Shown in pieces: positions 12,391 to 24,746 of a stretch of DNA of 64,000 nt. The notes under the pieces were generated by a model. That model saw only the letters and a program-made list of their open reading frames with translations. It was not told the origin of the DNA and did no database searches. Numbering within the stretch: the first letter of the stretch is position 1; each line of letters starts with the position of its first letter. This DNA comes from Gigaspora rosea. Lineage: Eukaryota; Glomeromycota; Glomeromycetes; Diversisporales; Gigasporaceae. Both the position numbers and the translations under genes were made by a program. The stretch is from contig QKWP01001754.1 of NCBI GenBank assembly GCA_003550325.1, positions 43,025 through 107,024 on the forward strand, given 5' to 3'.

Positions 12391-12962
12391 ATATGGGCGG
12401 TCAAAAGTAGAAACCAAAGAATTTGACCTTTTTTAAAAAATAAGCTTTTAGATTAATTGGATATATTTTTTAAAGCTAAATCTTTTTTTTTTTTAAATGT
12501 TAAGGTGAGACCTTGCTTTTATCTTTATTAAATTTAATAGAAACTTTTTACAATACAGAAAGAAATTTCATTTTTTTAAATCTAATGCTAAGAATAAAAA
12601 CTCAGACATATATCTAAGTAAACCTAAATACTTATCTGCGGCCTAAACCTAGCTGAATCTTTTTTATTTAATAACGAAAATATAATTAATTAGTAAATTT
12701 TGAAGTTATAGTTGTTTAAAAACTTTTAAACGGTAAAACGGCAAAATCTAAAAATAGATCAAATATCTAACATCACACAATTTTCATTAGTAGATCTACT
12801 GTATAAAAATTAGCCAATCAGTTGAATAACAAACCGGTTTATAATCTAGAATTGTTATTTTTAGGTTTTTTTTGTTTTTGTATAACAAAATATGTTTTGC
12901 AATTATCTTTAAAACTCGTGATCATCCAATTTCCTTGGTTTCTACTTTTAATCGCCCATATG
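12391..12962. repeat. Inverted repeat pair within the nuclease relic
   Basis: Bases 12391-12423 (catatgggcggtcaaaagta and on) recur in reverse complement at 12930-12962, with a few differences. The right copy lies in the decayed nuclease reading frame; the left is a detached, inverted duplicate. Between them are a LINE-like 3' tail (12482-12660) and AT-rich sequence. It may be an inverted duplication formed during the insertion, or the ends of a small element; I cannot decide. Confidence 0.5.
12482..12660 (-). mobile_element. LINE 3'-end fragment
   Basis: A run of T followed by gttaaggtgagaccttgctt and tatctttattaa, then ctcagacat... and cttatctgcggcctaaacct, is the reverse complement of the 3' end of the same LINE family seen complete at 21625. 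It therefore inserted on the minus strand. The 5' break is not clear and I see no target duplication. Confidence 0.5.
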
Positions 12963-13760
12963 GTTTCTTTCTTGGTGTCTTTATGAATCATTAAATATAA
13001 AGAATCGATTCCATTCTTTTTTCAAGAAATTTATTGCATATATAGTAATAGTATGCTTTAGGTCTTTTCTGGTCTTGAACTTCAACTTGGTTCTATTTTC
13101 TTGTAAATTAAAATTTTTTATAGCTTCATTTATAGTTTTATTAATTATGCTATATGGTATATCATTATAAAGCTTTTTGCTTTTCAATTTCAATATGCTA
13201 TTGTTTTCAGAAATTGTATTTTTGAAAATTTTATCTTATTTTTATATTTATTCTTTTTTTATCTGCACATGCAATTAGAATCTGTCTGTTCTGAAGATAG
13301 TCAATAATTGTGTTATAAATTAATCTTGCCAATTCTATCAATTGCTTCAATAAGTATTTTTGCATAAAATTCAGATACAATTTTACTTTTAATACTTTGT
13401 TCATGGCATCGTTCTGTTTTTTTTTCTTGTGTTTTTTACTGTTGATTTTTTTCTTTTTTGCTTTTTTTTTCTGTGCTTGGCTGTTCTTTTTTCTTGATTT
13501 TGACAGATAAAGATAGTATTAGTATCAAGGATGTCTTTAGATAGCTTATATTTATTGGCCATCAAATTGTTGAAAAGAACCATAAGTTTTGTAAAGTAGA
13601 GGAAGAACATCTACTTAAGCAGTTTGTAGATGAACCTGTATAATTATTCATAATGTATAACTACATCTTCTTCAACTATTTTTTGGCATGCTCATTCCAA
13701 TAGGGTTTGGGTTTGTAGATATTTGCATTTGAAATTAATTTCTAATCCAATATTGCTGAT
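12860..13760 (-). pseudogene. Decayed TnpB/Fanzor-like RNA-guided nuclease gene (IS607-type transposon relic)
   Basis: Read on the minus strand, pieces in several frames appear in the order expected for a eukaryotic TnpB homologue. A lead region with YKPKPYWNEH (about 13700) and a Lys-rich stretch (KHRKKKQKRKKSTVKNTRKK) is followed by KVLKVKLYLNFMQKYLLKQL and ARLIYNTIIDYLQN, which resembles the family's Y-T-x-Q-x4-L...AR-x-x-YN entry motif. Next comes DIPYSIINKTINEAIKNFNL, then LKFKTRKDLKHTITI, the typical 'P-x-x-IR...A...K-x-R-KKD-x-Q-x-I' block. A last piece, DNCKTYFVIQ, recalls the strand just before the first RuvC acid. No RuvC catalytic block is seen; the copy is cut off near an inverted repeat and a LINE tail at 12.4-12.9 kb. 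There are at least four frame breaks. The assignment rests on motif memory only. Confidence 0.45.
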
Positions 13761-13764
13761 GAGT

Positions 13765-15134
13765 TTATAGCTTGGGTACTTTTTGTATAAGATTTCTTTT
13801 TGCTATTTGAGATTCTTTTTTATTTTTGATTGGACACCTGCACATATGAATTTTTTTTAATAGTAGAGGTGGTAGTAAAGGAATCATATTGTTCTTCAGG
13901 AAGTATTTTAACACTTTGTATAATTTTGTTTCTAATTCAGATATTTTGGATTCGATTTTTTCTTCAAGTTTTCTGTTGTTTATAAGCAAATAAAAACATT
14001 TTTTTTGATTGAGAAAAGGTAAAGACCAATTCTTTTTATACTTATTAATCATTTCTATTTATTATTGGATCCAATAGATAATGGTTAAAAATAGATTAAT
14101 CGATGAATAACCTATAAATTATTCGGATTTACTTGACAATTAAAAGCTCTAAAGTACAGCAATCAACAATATAAATTTGTTTGACAATTACAAGTTCCAA
14201 GGTAATCAACAATATAAATTAGAGATATTCTATTTTTATAGAGGTGATAATAGGACTTCTCTAATTTTATTATTGATTACCTTAGAACTTTGTAATCCCT
14301 AAAAAAATAACTCTAATCCCTAATAAAATAACTCAGTTAAATCCATTTGGATATCCAATGTAATAATGGATGATGGTAATCTGGATTGTTTTGAATAATA
14401 ATACATATTTGGACCGGAATGAGTGGAAAACCTTTTTATATAGTCTACAATATTTGGGTTGGCCGCCCCTGTAATGATGATAATACTGATTTTGTCAACC
14501 CCTGTTGTAATTAATTAATCGCTAATCATTAACGTAAATGATAAACTACAGTACATATATGATGATTAATAAAATTATAAGTAAACTATATGATTAGTAA
14601 TTTAGTCTTCAACGTAAATGCACACATTAATATAAACTTATAAAAATTTATGTTATATATTTAAAATTGACGTATATTCTAGTATTCTGCTACATAAAAA
14701 TTTTTATTTCAAATTTAAGAGTCTAAGGGGTAAGGCTCTAGCCCTATGAAACGTCGCTGTTTTATTGCAAGTAAATAATCGTATAGTATTAACAATTAAG
14801 CTATTAAATTCGATAAACCTTACAAATGATATTATACGATTAAAATGACAATGTATAAAATATTCGAATAAAATTACGTTATCAATTGTGAACTTTTAAC
14901 AATTAAAAATTAAAACTAATTAATAATTTCTAAGCAATTAACAAATGAATTATCCATAGAACATTTCATAGAAAATGATCCATTCAATGGTTTATTTCAA
15001 AAAAATCATTGATCACATTAAAATATGTAGCTAGCAGTGTCCAGCTATTAATAGTCGAAATAGATAGCATAAATAGCTTAGCAATCATTTGCGTGAATTG
15101 GTCATTCACAGTTTTTGAACTCCAATATAATTTG
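13765..15134. other. Intergenic between nuclease relic and FAD synthase
   Basis: 13765-14052 holds a Lys/Leu-rich minus-strand frame (starts MINKYKKNWSLPFLNQKKCF) that might be the far upstream part of the nuclease relic, but I see no motif. From 14053 on there is AT-rich sequence with a repeated taaattagagatattctatt-like pair at 14160-14300 that folds back on itself. Confidence 0.4.
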
Positions 15135-15239
15135 TACTGTCACCCCTCGTTATAGTTACACTACTGATATAAAGATATTTTTAAACTGTTTTAAAAATAT
15201 CTCATATCAGTAGTGTGACTATAGCGAGGGGTGACAGTA
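15135..15239. mobile_element. pogo-like MITE, 105 bp, TA-flanked
   Basis: A near-perfect hairpin: TACTGTCACCCCTCGTTATA at the left, its inverse at the right, with a 4-base loop near tgtt. The CTGTCACCCCTCG end next to TA resembles pogo/Fot1 ends. Lies 0.3 kb upstream of the FAD synthase start. Confidence 0.7.
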
Positions 15240-15545
15240 ATTTATTTTTTTTAAAATAACGACACTTATATGTAAAAAGCATAACAGATAAAATGAATCT
15301 GATTTGTATTAAGGTTTAGAGTTAACACCTGGATCCATTTAATAGCTTATATCTGGTAGCAATTATTTCCTTGATAATCATCTCCGAACTAAATTAGCCC
15401 AATTTAGTTAGAATTGGCTAGAATTAGGTGTCATGAATTTTTCGGTTTATTGAATAAAAAAGGTTCTTTTTTGACCAATAATCTTTTGTGCATGCATGTA
15501 GATGATCAAAAAATTTCTGAATAATCACATACAATACTAAATGAA

Positions 15546-16503
15546 ATGAAAATTCTAATGAATAAGATGGACTTTGCACAAATCCAGAGAGAAGTTTATG
15601 ATCTCGCGAATTCAGACAAACCAATTTCGAAGTATATAACTCATGCTCTGGATGCCATTGAAAAAGCAATAAGGTTATACGGGTGTGTGTAGCATTTTCT
15701 TTCTATATTTATTTTTCAGTAAAGTTTTTATGCTTAATGTAGGTATGAAATTATTATTTATAAAATATACAGAGCTGAAGACCTGTGCCTCTCTTTCAAT
15801 GGAGGGAAAGATTGTATGGTATTGCTGCATTTGTTCGCTGCCGCCTTGTATAAGCATTTTCATAATTCTATAAATACGCTTAATATTCAAGCGGTGTATG
15901 TTACTTATTCAAATTCTTTCACTGAAGTCGATAATTTTGTAAAAGAGTGTGTGCGTAGTTATAGAATTGATCTTGTCACTATAGAAGGATCTATTAAACA
16001 AGCATTAGCAAAGTATTCTAAACTACGACCTAATGTCAAGGCTATCTTGGTGGGTACACGGAGAAATGATCCTCATGGAGGTGAGTTAATAATTTTGTAA
16101 ATATTAAATATTTTATAACTAGCCTTTCTCAAATTTAAATAAATTTACATATAGGTAGATTATCAGAATTTATGCCAACAGATCTAGATTGGCCGCCTTT
16201 TATGCGCGTTCATCCAATACTTGATTGGCACTACGCTACGATATGGGAATTTTTGAGAACATTGAAAGTACCTTATTGCATTTTATATGATAAAGGGTAA
16301 GTATTGTTAATTTTGTCTATCATAGATATTTCAAATAATGAATTGATCCTCTAATCTGTGCAAACTATTTAAGATACACCTCTTTGGGAGGAACCGATAA
16401 TACGCATCCTAATCCTGATCTTCTCAATCCCACGCAACCCTGTGGATACGATCCAGCATGGAAATTGGTCGATGAAAGCAGAGAAAGATGTAGTAGAGAA
16501 TGA
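15546..16503 (+). CDS. FAD1: FAD synthase (FMN adenylyltransferase), PAPS-reductase-like fold
   Basis: Transfers AMP from ATP to FMN to make FAD, the last step of flavin cofactor synthesis. I join exons 15546-15682, 15773-16080, 16155-16296 and 16374-16503, giving 238 residues in one frame. The nucleotide-binding loop SFNGGKD lies at about residues 53-59. Further on are [29 protein letters not shown] and [14 protein letters not shown], which follow the order and spacing of yeast Fad1 and the C-terminal half of human FLAD1. Donors are GTGTGT, GTGAGT and GTAAGT; all acceptors are AG. ATGs at 15546, 15558 and 15567 are all in frame, so the exact start is open. There is no molybdopterin-binding-like domain, as expected for a fungal enzyme. 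It is somewhat shorter than yeast Fad1. Its 3' end faces the ornithine aminotransferase gene 450 bases away. Confidence 0.9.
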
Positions 16504-16953
16504 AATTTAAAGGTTATTATTAAAACTAAGATGATCGGTGTTTTAGAATTATTAGAAAATGATCGCTGTAAATAAGTTATGATTAGGATATGAATTTAAT
16601 AGTAATAATTCTCAAAGTAATAATTAACATAGATTAGATTGAATTAGATTTTATTTAAACATAATCAATCATGAAAACTATAATAGAAAGATGGAATGAT
16701 TATCTTAATGATTTAGGTTTATTATAATTTTCAAAAATTCATATCATTGTGTCAATATAAAAAACATTGCCATTAAAATAATTTTATAATGAACAGTCAA
16801 CCTTTTTTTTTTTCTTAATAAAAAAAAAAAGTTTAAAATTCTCATACGCCTATACCGAGGTTTTTCTATATGTTCAAAGTGATTAATTTTAATAATAGGT
16901 GACTATAGAGGGATTAGACTATAAATTTTCATGACGTGAATGTTTGAAATAAT

Positions 16954-18491
16954 TTACAAGCTATGCTCATTTAATTTTAAATCTTCTAAATATCCCGGAA
17001 TATCATTAACGTTCATATTAACAATATCCTTCAATGCAACTTCAATAATTTTAACACCTTTCATCAAATCCTCCTCGCTAATGCTTAAGACGGGTGCGAG
17101 ACGAATGATATTGACATGAGTAGGTTTTGCAAGCAAGCCTCGTGATTTGAGTAGCAAACATAATTGCCATGCCGTTCTATTGGATTTTTGTTCATCGATG
17201 ACAATGGCGTTTAACAGTCCACGTCCTCGCACACATTGAATAAGTGGGGAATTTATTTTGCGAAGAGCCTCGCGGAATTTATTTCCAAGTATCTCAGATC
17301 TCTCCACTAAATTCTCCTCTTTAATTACTTCAAGTGCGGCAATTGCCACAGCACTGCCCAATGGATTACCGCCATAGGTAGAACCATGTTCACCAGGCTT
17401 AATGCACAACATAATTTCTTTGTCGGCGAGAACAGCAGAAACAGGATAAACACCGCCTGAGAGTGCTTTGCCTAGCAGGGTAATATCCGCCCTAACTCCA
17501 TCATGTTCCTGGCAGAGCATCTTGCCAGTACGGGCGAGCCCCGTTTGAATTTCGTCGACAATTAATAAAACATTATGTTTCTTACACAAGTCGTAACATC
17601 TTTTTAAATATCCGTCGTCAGGAACGTGTATGCTTAATAACGATGATAATAGTGTAAATAATTTTAAGACTTATTCACGATAAAAAAAAAAAAAAACAAA
17701 TTAAACATACCCAGCCTCTCCTTGAATAGGTTCCACTAAAAAGCCCGCTACATTGGGACCATGTGCCTCTAATGCTGCTTCTAAATCATCAATGGAATTA
17801 TAGTTTATTTTGCGACCGGTTGCTGGACAAACAGGTCCAACATTTGGCATATAGGGACCAAATTCTCTACGACAATCCGAATCAGACGACATAGACACAA
17901 CTGTTAACGTACGGCCATGGAAATTGCTTAGACATGATAATACAATTGCTTGATTCTCTGGTATACCCTTCTTAATGTATCCCCATTTACGAGCGAGTTT
18001 GATTCCAGTCTCTACGGCTTCAGCCCCGGTGTTCATTGGAAGCACCATGGAATAACCAAAATACTATAGAGGCACAATGTTAACGAAAACGCCAATAAGA
18101 AACTCGAAAACCTTAATGCTCTACCTCGGTAATATATTTTGCATATGTTCCAAAGACATCATTATAAAATGCTCTAGAGCTTAAGCAAAGCTTTTGAGCT
18201 TGATCACAAAGAGCCTGTACAATTTTTGGATGGCAGTGACCTTGGTTCACAGCCGAATAGGCACACAAGAAATCTAAATACTTATTATTTTCACGATCCC
18301 ACACATAAGCCCCTTTACCCTTGGAAAAGACCACAGGAAGCGGGTGGTAACTAACATGAAGAGAATTAAAGATATAATTAACCCATATCAATTAACTCAT
18401 ATCTGATATTATTTAATTAGAGAACTTACTTGTTGGCACCATAAGTATGTTCAAGTTGGATCAATTCTTGGCTATTCAAATTATCAGACAT
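16954..18491 (-). CDS. OAT: Ornithine aminotransferase (ornithine-oxo-acid transaminase)
   Basis: PLP enzyme that moves the delta-amino group of ornithine to 2-oxoglutarate, giving glutamate semialdehyde and linking arginine breakdown to proline and glutamate. Exons on the minus strand are 18430-18491, 18125-18350, 17711-18063 and 16954-17632, 439 residues in all. The N-terminus reads [20 protein letters not shown] and runs into [19 protein letters not shown]. Family blocks follow: [47 protein letters not shown] and [12 protein letters not shown]. The Schiff-base lysine is K269 in LLGKALSGG and the pyridine-binding aspartate is D240. Donors are GTAAGT, GTAGAG and GTATGT. No mitochondrial presequence is visible, which fits the cytosolic fungal enzyme (yeast Car2). 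No key residue is missing. Confidence 0.93.
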
Positions 18492-18929
18492 CTTTTAAAT
18501 TTTCCAGTTAACGTGAGAAAAAAATTTGCGTTAGGGTTTACAAAATCCAAAAGGGTCATTTATATACACATTACTTACCATACTAATACAGTACAATAAG
18601 ATAAAATACTGACTAAATACCCCACTAAAGCGATCTCCCCAAATAGGAAATCCAGAATAATAGTTTAATCTTTTGCGTACTGGTTAACTGGCATTATATT
18701 AGTTTCAGATCAGCTGTACCCGAACCGATGATTGAAGGAACTAAACTATATATAATAGTACCCCAATTAGTGGGGTTACATCACTTGAGCGAATCAGGTC
18801 TGATTTTTTGGATTAATACGGTTCACAAAAAAAAATATGACCTCTTCATGTGATACACTTGTATCCTTGTGCAGAAACCCGTAAAATTTTGGTTATAATT
18901 TTAGCTAGTGTCGCATTTCTCTGAGAATG

Positions 18930-19990
18930 AACACTTTTTTACACTTTTTACAACCAGACAAAAAATATCCGGTTGGTAATTTTTCCGGATCGGGTTATCG
19001 GATACACAGTTATCAGAGTTTGATCCCTAGTCATAACTGATCATAACTGTCATAATTGGTCATAATGGGTCAGGTCATAGGTCAACACACTGATTTTAAT
19101 TTTTACATTTAAATTCATGTGGTTCTCATGATCCAAACAGTGCATAAAACCTTTTGTTGCCGGGTCATGCTTTTGACAATCCGGTTTTACGGGTCAACTA
19201 TTAATAATTGGATTACCCGTTGGTTCGTAATTCTGATTGGATAATCGTTGATAGTGAACGACCTTATTTTTATCCTTTTCGATCCCAACTCTATCAGATA
19301 TATGGAACGTCAATTGGTATCCGGGTCATCCGTTACATTCGGATGACCTGTTTTAGTTTCGGGAAAAGGTGTTTGACCGACGGGTCACGGATAAAAATTT
19401 TCTGGAACCCTAGTTATGATCCGTCAATCGCGTAACCCGTTAATCGATCACCTGAAGTTGGAATGATGTAATTTTATCTATTAGGTGTGATTTCGATGCA
19501 ATAATTCAAGGATAACCGATTTTTGAGTGAATGAGTATGAATCAACTCGTGTTAACAGCCTACTGATCATAAATTTGATATTGATAATTAAAACAAAGAT
19601 TTGTGGACAGATTTTCTTTTGGAATTTCAGATTATAATCTTTTGTAAGGTAATGCTCGAATTAAACTCATAAAGATGTCTAATATTCAGATGTCAGGAGA
19701 TCTTTTCAAGTTACAGTATAAACCATATGCGAATGCAGAATGTTCTTTTCTTCACGTCTGATGACCGATTGACGGGTTACGCACCGACGTTTACATCTGA
19801 TTATCACCTGCGGCAAGAATCGATCTGAAGCACATGCCATAGTAGCTACCTACCTTTAAGGGTTAAGCCCACACAAAATTCGCTTTCCGGATTACAAACC
19901 GGATTATGAGATTATTACCAGAATACCAGATCTATTGCCTAAATGATTTGGTTGACCCGTTAATCCAGTTACAATCATATAAGCACGTGA
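18930..19990. repeat. Intergenic, remnants of gggtca-rich elements
   Basis: Many ccggatcgggttatcgg, gggtcaggtcataggtcaac, gacgggtcacgg words in both orientations, and ccctagtcataact / ccctagttatgat-like pairs, suggest one or more decayed inverted-repeat elements. No ends could be set. The 75-codon frame at 19208 is not supported as a gene. Confidence 0.35.
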
Positions 19991-20003
19991 AGAAATGCTT
20001 ATG

Positions 20004-20673
20004 CTCCAAATTTCTGGAATTAACTACTGATCCGTTTTGGATGGTTTAACTACCAAAATGTTCGCCTCTATGAGACGATTCTAATGAGGCAAATCGTCAA
20101 AATCCAACACGGGATCCCAACTTTTGTGTAATTTTAATAGTGATACTAAATAAATTTCTTTAACATTGAATAACTTTTGATCCACTAGGCCATTTGGGTG
20201 ATTGAACCACTAATATGTTCGTCTCAGTGAAACGATTCTAACGAGCCTAAAATCGTTAAATTCCAATACAGGATCCCGAGATTGATAAAGATTTGTATCG
20301 CGATTAATAAAAACTAATTTGATTAATTGATTATCTATACGATACAAATCTTTGTCTGCTTTGGATCCTGAGATTAGAATTTAATAATTTTGGGCTCATT
20401 AAAATCGTCTCACTGAGACAAACATTTTGATGGTTAAATCATTCATAATGGACTGGTGGATCAAAATCTTTTCAATATTAAAGAGACTTACTTATCAATT
20501 CTAAAAATTACTATTAAAATTATACAAAAATTGAATAATCTTGGGATCTTGTAATTGGATTTTGATGATTTTAGGCTTGTTAGACTCATCTCATTGAGAT
20601 GAATATTTTGGCAATTGAATTATCTAAAACAGATTAGTGAATCGAATATTATTATCAATTCTAGAAATTGGAG
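20004..20673. mobile_element. Four-fold foldback element (GATCC family), 670 bp
   Basis: A long inverted repeat centred near 20320. Two nested layers carry the same motif in each arm: ttttgatccac, accaaaatgttcgtctca, gagacgattctaacgag, aaaatcgttaaaatccaat, ggatccc. Outer tips read ctccaaatttctgga on the left and, reversed, ctccaatttctagaa on the right. A near-copy lies at 23203-23855 and single-layer relatives at 51885-52100 and 52925-53220. Confidence 0.7.
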
Positions 20674-21624
20674 TATATAATAAGAAAAATGCATGTTTTT
20701 AATATTAAATCAATACTTAATTTTTAGTTTTGTATAGTATAAATGATTTAAGATAAATGATAGCAAATGCAAATAAAATAATAAATTGAACTTATTACAA
20801 AGAAACAAGATTTTTATTAAGTATATAAAATTTTATCTGCTAAATAAAATTAATCAAAATTTTATTTTTTTACTTGCTTTAAAGATTTAATCTGAATAAC
20901 TAATAGGTTTTACAGGTGGCCCACAGATGGGACAGGTGACCAGGTTGGATTATAGCCACCCAAGTACTGGTAGTCAATTCATAGATAATTTATAGGTCAA
21001 ACCATAGGTAACCTGTAAGTTATATAGGGTATAAATATACAAGTTAAATAAAGTTAAATTATACTTTAACTTGGTTTACTTTGTTATATTTATACTTATT
21101 TATTTAGTAAAAACTTTGATTTTATACTGTATTATATTTTTTTAGCAAGAGCATTAAACTACTATTAAACCAGGTTTTTTTAATAGAAATATTAAGATGA
21201 ATCTAAAATTAGCTTGCTAAATAGCCCATGAATAATTTTTTAAGTAATTACTTATCTGATTTTTGTCTGGATAACTTATAGTCTACTTGTTAAATATAGA
21301 GTTCTTAGTATAAGGGTCTTGATATACCATAAGTAACATGCTATTATGGCATGCCATAGAACCAAAAGGCATGCTATTAGAATTAATATAATAAAAATTT
21401 AATATTTATAAGTATTATATTTAAAATTTTTTTTTGAAAATAAAAATTATATTAATCTACAATTTAAAATTTAAATTTATATTATATGTATCTTTAAATA
21501 TAATTTTTTTAACTGAACTTTTAACTTAAAAAAATAATATATGCATATACTATATAGCTATATACACTATATATTAGTTATCAACTTTGTTAAATCTAAA
21601 ATTTTATCACATGATAGTATATAT

Positions 21625-22475
21625 ATATATTTTTTTTTTTGGCGTTAAGGTGAGGTTTTGCCTTTATCTTTATTAATAAAATGTATAAGATTCCTCATGG
21701 GGTTTCTCAGATTACAATTATTAATTATACAAGAATTAAGACTCAGACTATAGATAGAGTTATTTAATTTCTACCTAATTTATCTGCAACCTAAACCTAC
21801 TAGAGTGGTTAAAACTCACCTAGATTTGAATATGGAGAATAGAGTTAGTTGGAGAACTATATTTAATCCAGTTGTATGACCAGATTTCTATTTTTCTAAG
21901 TGCTAAGCCCAAAGGTGGGCATGTGCTATTGTTGTTTTCATGTTGTTGGTCTGGTAAGCCACAGATGCAGCTATAAGTATATAGAGTTCTGTTATAATAT
22001 GGAGTATATAAAGGTTTGGTAGATATAGTATTGGGTTGGGGTAGAGCTTGTATAGATTTCCAATGTGCTAGATTTGTGCAGTATGGTTTCCATAATTGTT
22101 CGTGAATCCTTTGTGAAAGTAGTAGAAGAAGCTTAATAGTAATATTAGCTACATTTTTATAAGAAGTATATTGGGATATAATATTGATAAGTGATTTTGG
22201 AATATAACCCTGGATTGTAGTGTAAAAAGTTGTAGTATTGAATGGTGTAGATTGTGTAGGTGAAAGGCAATAGTGAGTTAAAAGATTGTTGCATAGCTAT
22301 TGTAATTTATTGAGAAATAAGTCTGGTAGATCTGAAAAGGAGTATTGTGTAATTATGTTTTGGATAATATTTGAGATACCGGTTGAGTTTGGGCAAAATA
22401 GCCAATGGAATCTGTGATTAGTTTGGTTGCATGTAATGCAAGTAGGATGTATATTTGCAGAATTAATAGAAAGAA
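21625..22475 (-). mobile_element. 5'-truncated LINE (non-LTR retrotransposon) with 19-bp target duplication
   Basis: The 19-base sequence ATCACATGATAGTATATAT occurs at 21606-21624 and again, unchanged, at 22476-22494. Between the two is a poly(T) run followed by ggcgttaaggtgaggttttg, i.e. the poly(A) end of an element inserted on the minus strand. Read from the other side, it encodes HPTCITCNQTNHRFHWLFCP, a CxxC...H zinc-finger-like tail of the kind found after the reverse transcriptase in such LINEs, then a stop-rich 3' region. Only about 0.85 kb of the 3' end is present, so it was truncated at birth, as is usual. The perfect duplication points to a fairly recent insertion. Confidence 0.82.
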
Positions 22476-22479
22476 ATCA

Positions 22480-23000
22480 CATGATAGTATATATTGTTAT
22501 ATTTGTATAATTTTAGTATAATTTTTAAATATTAGTATTAGGAAAATATCATAGAACTATTAAAAATAGTACAAATTTTATTGAAACAATCAAATCTGTA
22601 GTATTATTTTATTAGAAAAACTTTTCTTCGTTCTTACAAAGAAGTTATTTCCATTATAATTTTTTAACTTGTTATTATAACTTGTTATTATAACTTGTTA
22701 ATAACTTATTATTATAACTCATTATTATTATTACTCATTATCATAACTCGTTATTATATTTCTTTATTATAACTTGTTATCATAACTCATTATTATATCT
22801 TTTTATTATATCTCTTTATTATATCTTGTTATAGTGAAAATCCTAAGTTTTTACAGATATATAAACTCTGTTTTTTCCAAGACAGAGTAGGTTCTGTCTT
22901 TTACTTTTTTCTTTTATAAAATATTTGTACTTAAAAATCTTATACTGAATAAACTGATATTATCTTAAAAATATAAAATTATCGTTTTATATTCTTTGAC
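22480..23000. repeat. Uninterrupted copy of the 28-29.5 kb segment, with TTATTATAACTC repeats
   Basis: Carries the same unique blocks as 28030-29560 in 0.5 kb. The middle (22660-22830) is a degenerate tandem repeat of aacttgttattat / ctcgttattat words. No coding sequence. Confidence 0.7.
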
Positions 23001-23202
23001 TCTTTAAAAAAAAAAATTTTTTTATATTATTATAATAATATTATTATTTTATTACCTTTTTGTCCAAAGTGAAGCGAAGGACCCTTAGATTTTATATATT
23101 ATGATACAAAAGTTACTTTCTTGATGCATCACATATTAAAATATCAAAAACGCAACTTTGCACTTTCTGTTTGTCTACTCACATGATTTTAAATTATTTT
23201 AA

Positions 23203-23855
23203 TTGGCCAATTTATGAAATTGATAATAACTTTTGATTAACTAGTCCGTTTTGGATGATTTAACTATCAAAATGTTCATTTTGATGAGACGATTCTAACA
23301 TGCCCAAAATCATTAAAATCCAATCACAGAATCCAAGATCGTTCATCACTAAGTAAATTTCTTTACTATTGAATAACTTTTGATCCACAAAGCTGTTTTG
23401 GATGATTTAACCACCAAAATGTTCGTCTTAGTGAGACAATTCAAACAAGTCCAAAATCATTAAATTCCAATTACAGGATCCAAAGATCGATAAAGATTTA
23501 TCAATCATTTAATCAATTTGATTTTTATATATAAAATCGATTTGATTAAACAATTGATAAATCTTTATCGATTTTGGTTCCTCTAATTGGAATTTATAAT
23601 TTTGGGCTTGTTAGAATCGTTTCACTGAGACGAACATTTTGGTGATTAAATCATTCAAGACAGCCTGGTAGATCAAAAGGTATTCAATAGTAAAGAAATT
23701 TACTTAGTGATAAATGATTTTGGGATCCTGTAATTTGATTTTAACGATTTTGGGCTTATTAGAATTGTCTCATCGAGATGAACATTTTGATAGTTAAATC
23801 ATCCAAAAATGGATTGGTGGATCAAAAGTTATTATTAATTCCATAAATTAGAACA
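23203..23855. mobile_element. Four-fold foldback element (GATCC family), second copy
   Basis: Same layout as 20004-20673: tips ccaatttatgaaattgataa and (reversed) ctaatttatggaattaataa, layered motifs aacttttgatcc, caaaatgttcgtct, gagacgattctaaca, and a centre near 23530 with aatcgatttgatt. Layers are closer to each other here than in the first copy. Confidence 0.7.
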
Positions 23856-24746
23856 TATATAAAATTTATAGTACAAGAAATAAATTTGAGTTTTAGACAA
23901 ACAATGCTATGCTTTTATCTAGTAAATAGCAAACTTTTTTAATTATTATATTTATATAAATATTTAGCTCCAAACAAACAATACTATGCATTTACCTAGT
24001 AATAACATCAATATTATTATAGTGCGCGACATCTAAAGACTAAAATAATTTCAAAAGTAATAGCTCATGATACAGAAAAGATATAAAAAAAAAGGAAGCT
24101 GCTAAATTAAACTAATTTGCTACAACTTAGCGTCTTTATTTTAAAAATAATTATTATATATTATTGATTTATATAACTTTAAATATGTACAATTTTTATA
24201 TGATATGTTAAAAAATTACCAAAAATAGGACAAGTCACATGTTTTGGTCTTTGTTTATTGGCTAATTTTTAAAAAATTTGTTAATTAATAAAATTTTAGC
24301 TATTAAAAAAAATTTAAACCAATCAAAATACAAGAAATCAATAAAACATCAAAATTTATTACGAATTTTTTTTAAAATGTGACAAATTTGTCACGAATTA
24401 GCATTTTAGTCTTTAGATGTTTTGAACTGTGTTATTATTATTATTATGTATTATTATTATTATCATTGTTATCATTATTATTAGTTATTGTCATTTCTTC
24501 TATTTAAATGAGCAATATGACAATTGCAATAACTATGACGATATGAATGACTCATGATAAAAAGCTTTACAAAATTTTTGGGTGAAAGTGAAAGTGTATA
24601 CAATGTGATATATAGTTCATAATATGGGATGAGTCAGTAAAAAAGGGACAAATTTTTTTTAAATAAAAGTTTTCATGAATTTAAGATTTATATCTTAACA
24701 ACTATCTTAATAAATTTAATAAATTTTTTTTTTATTTTAATTCTAC

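Noticed and set aside
15424-15890. Minus-strand frames over the start of the FAD synthase
   Set aside because: Antisense shadows of exons 1 and 2.
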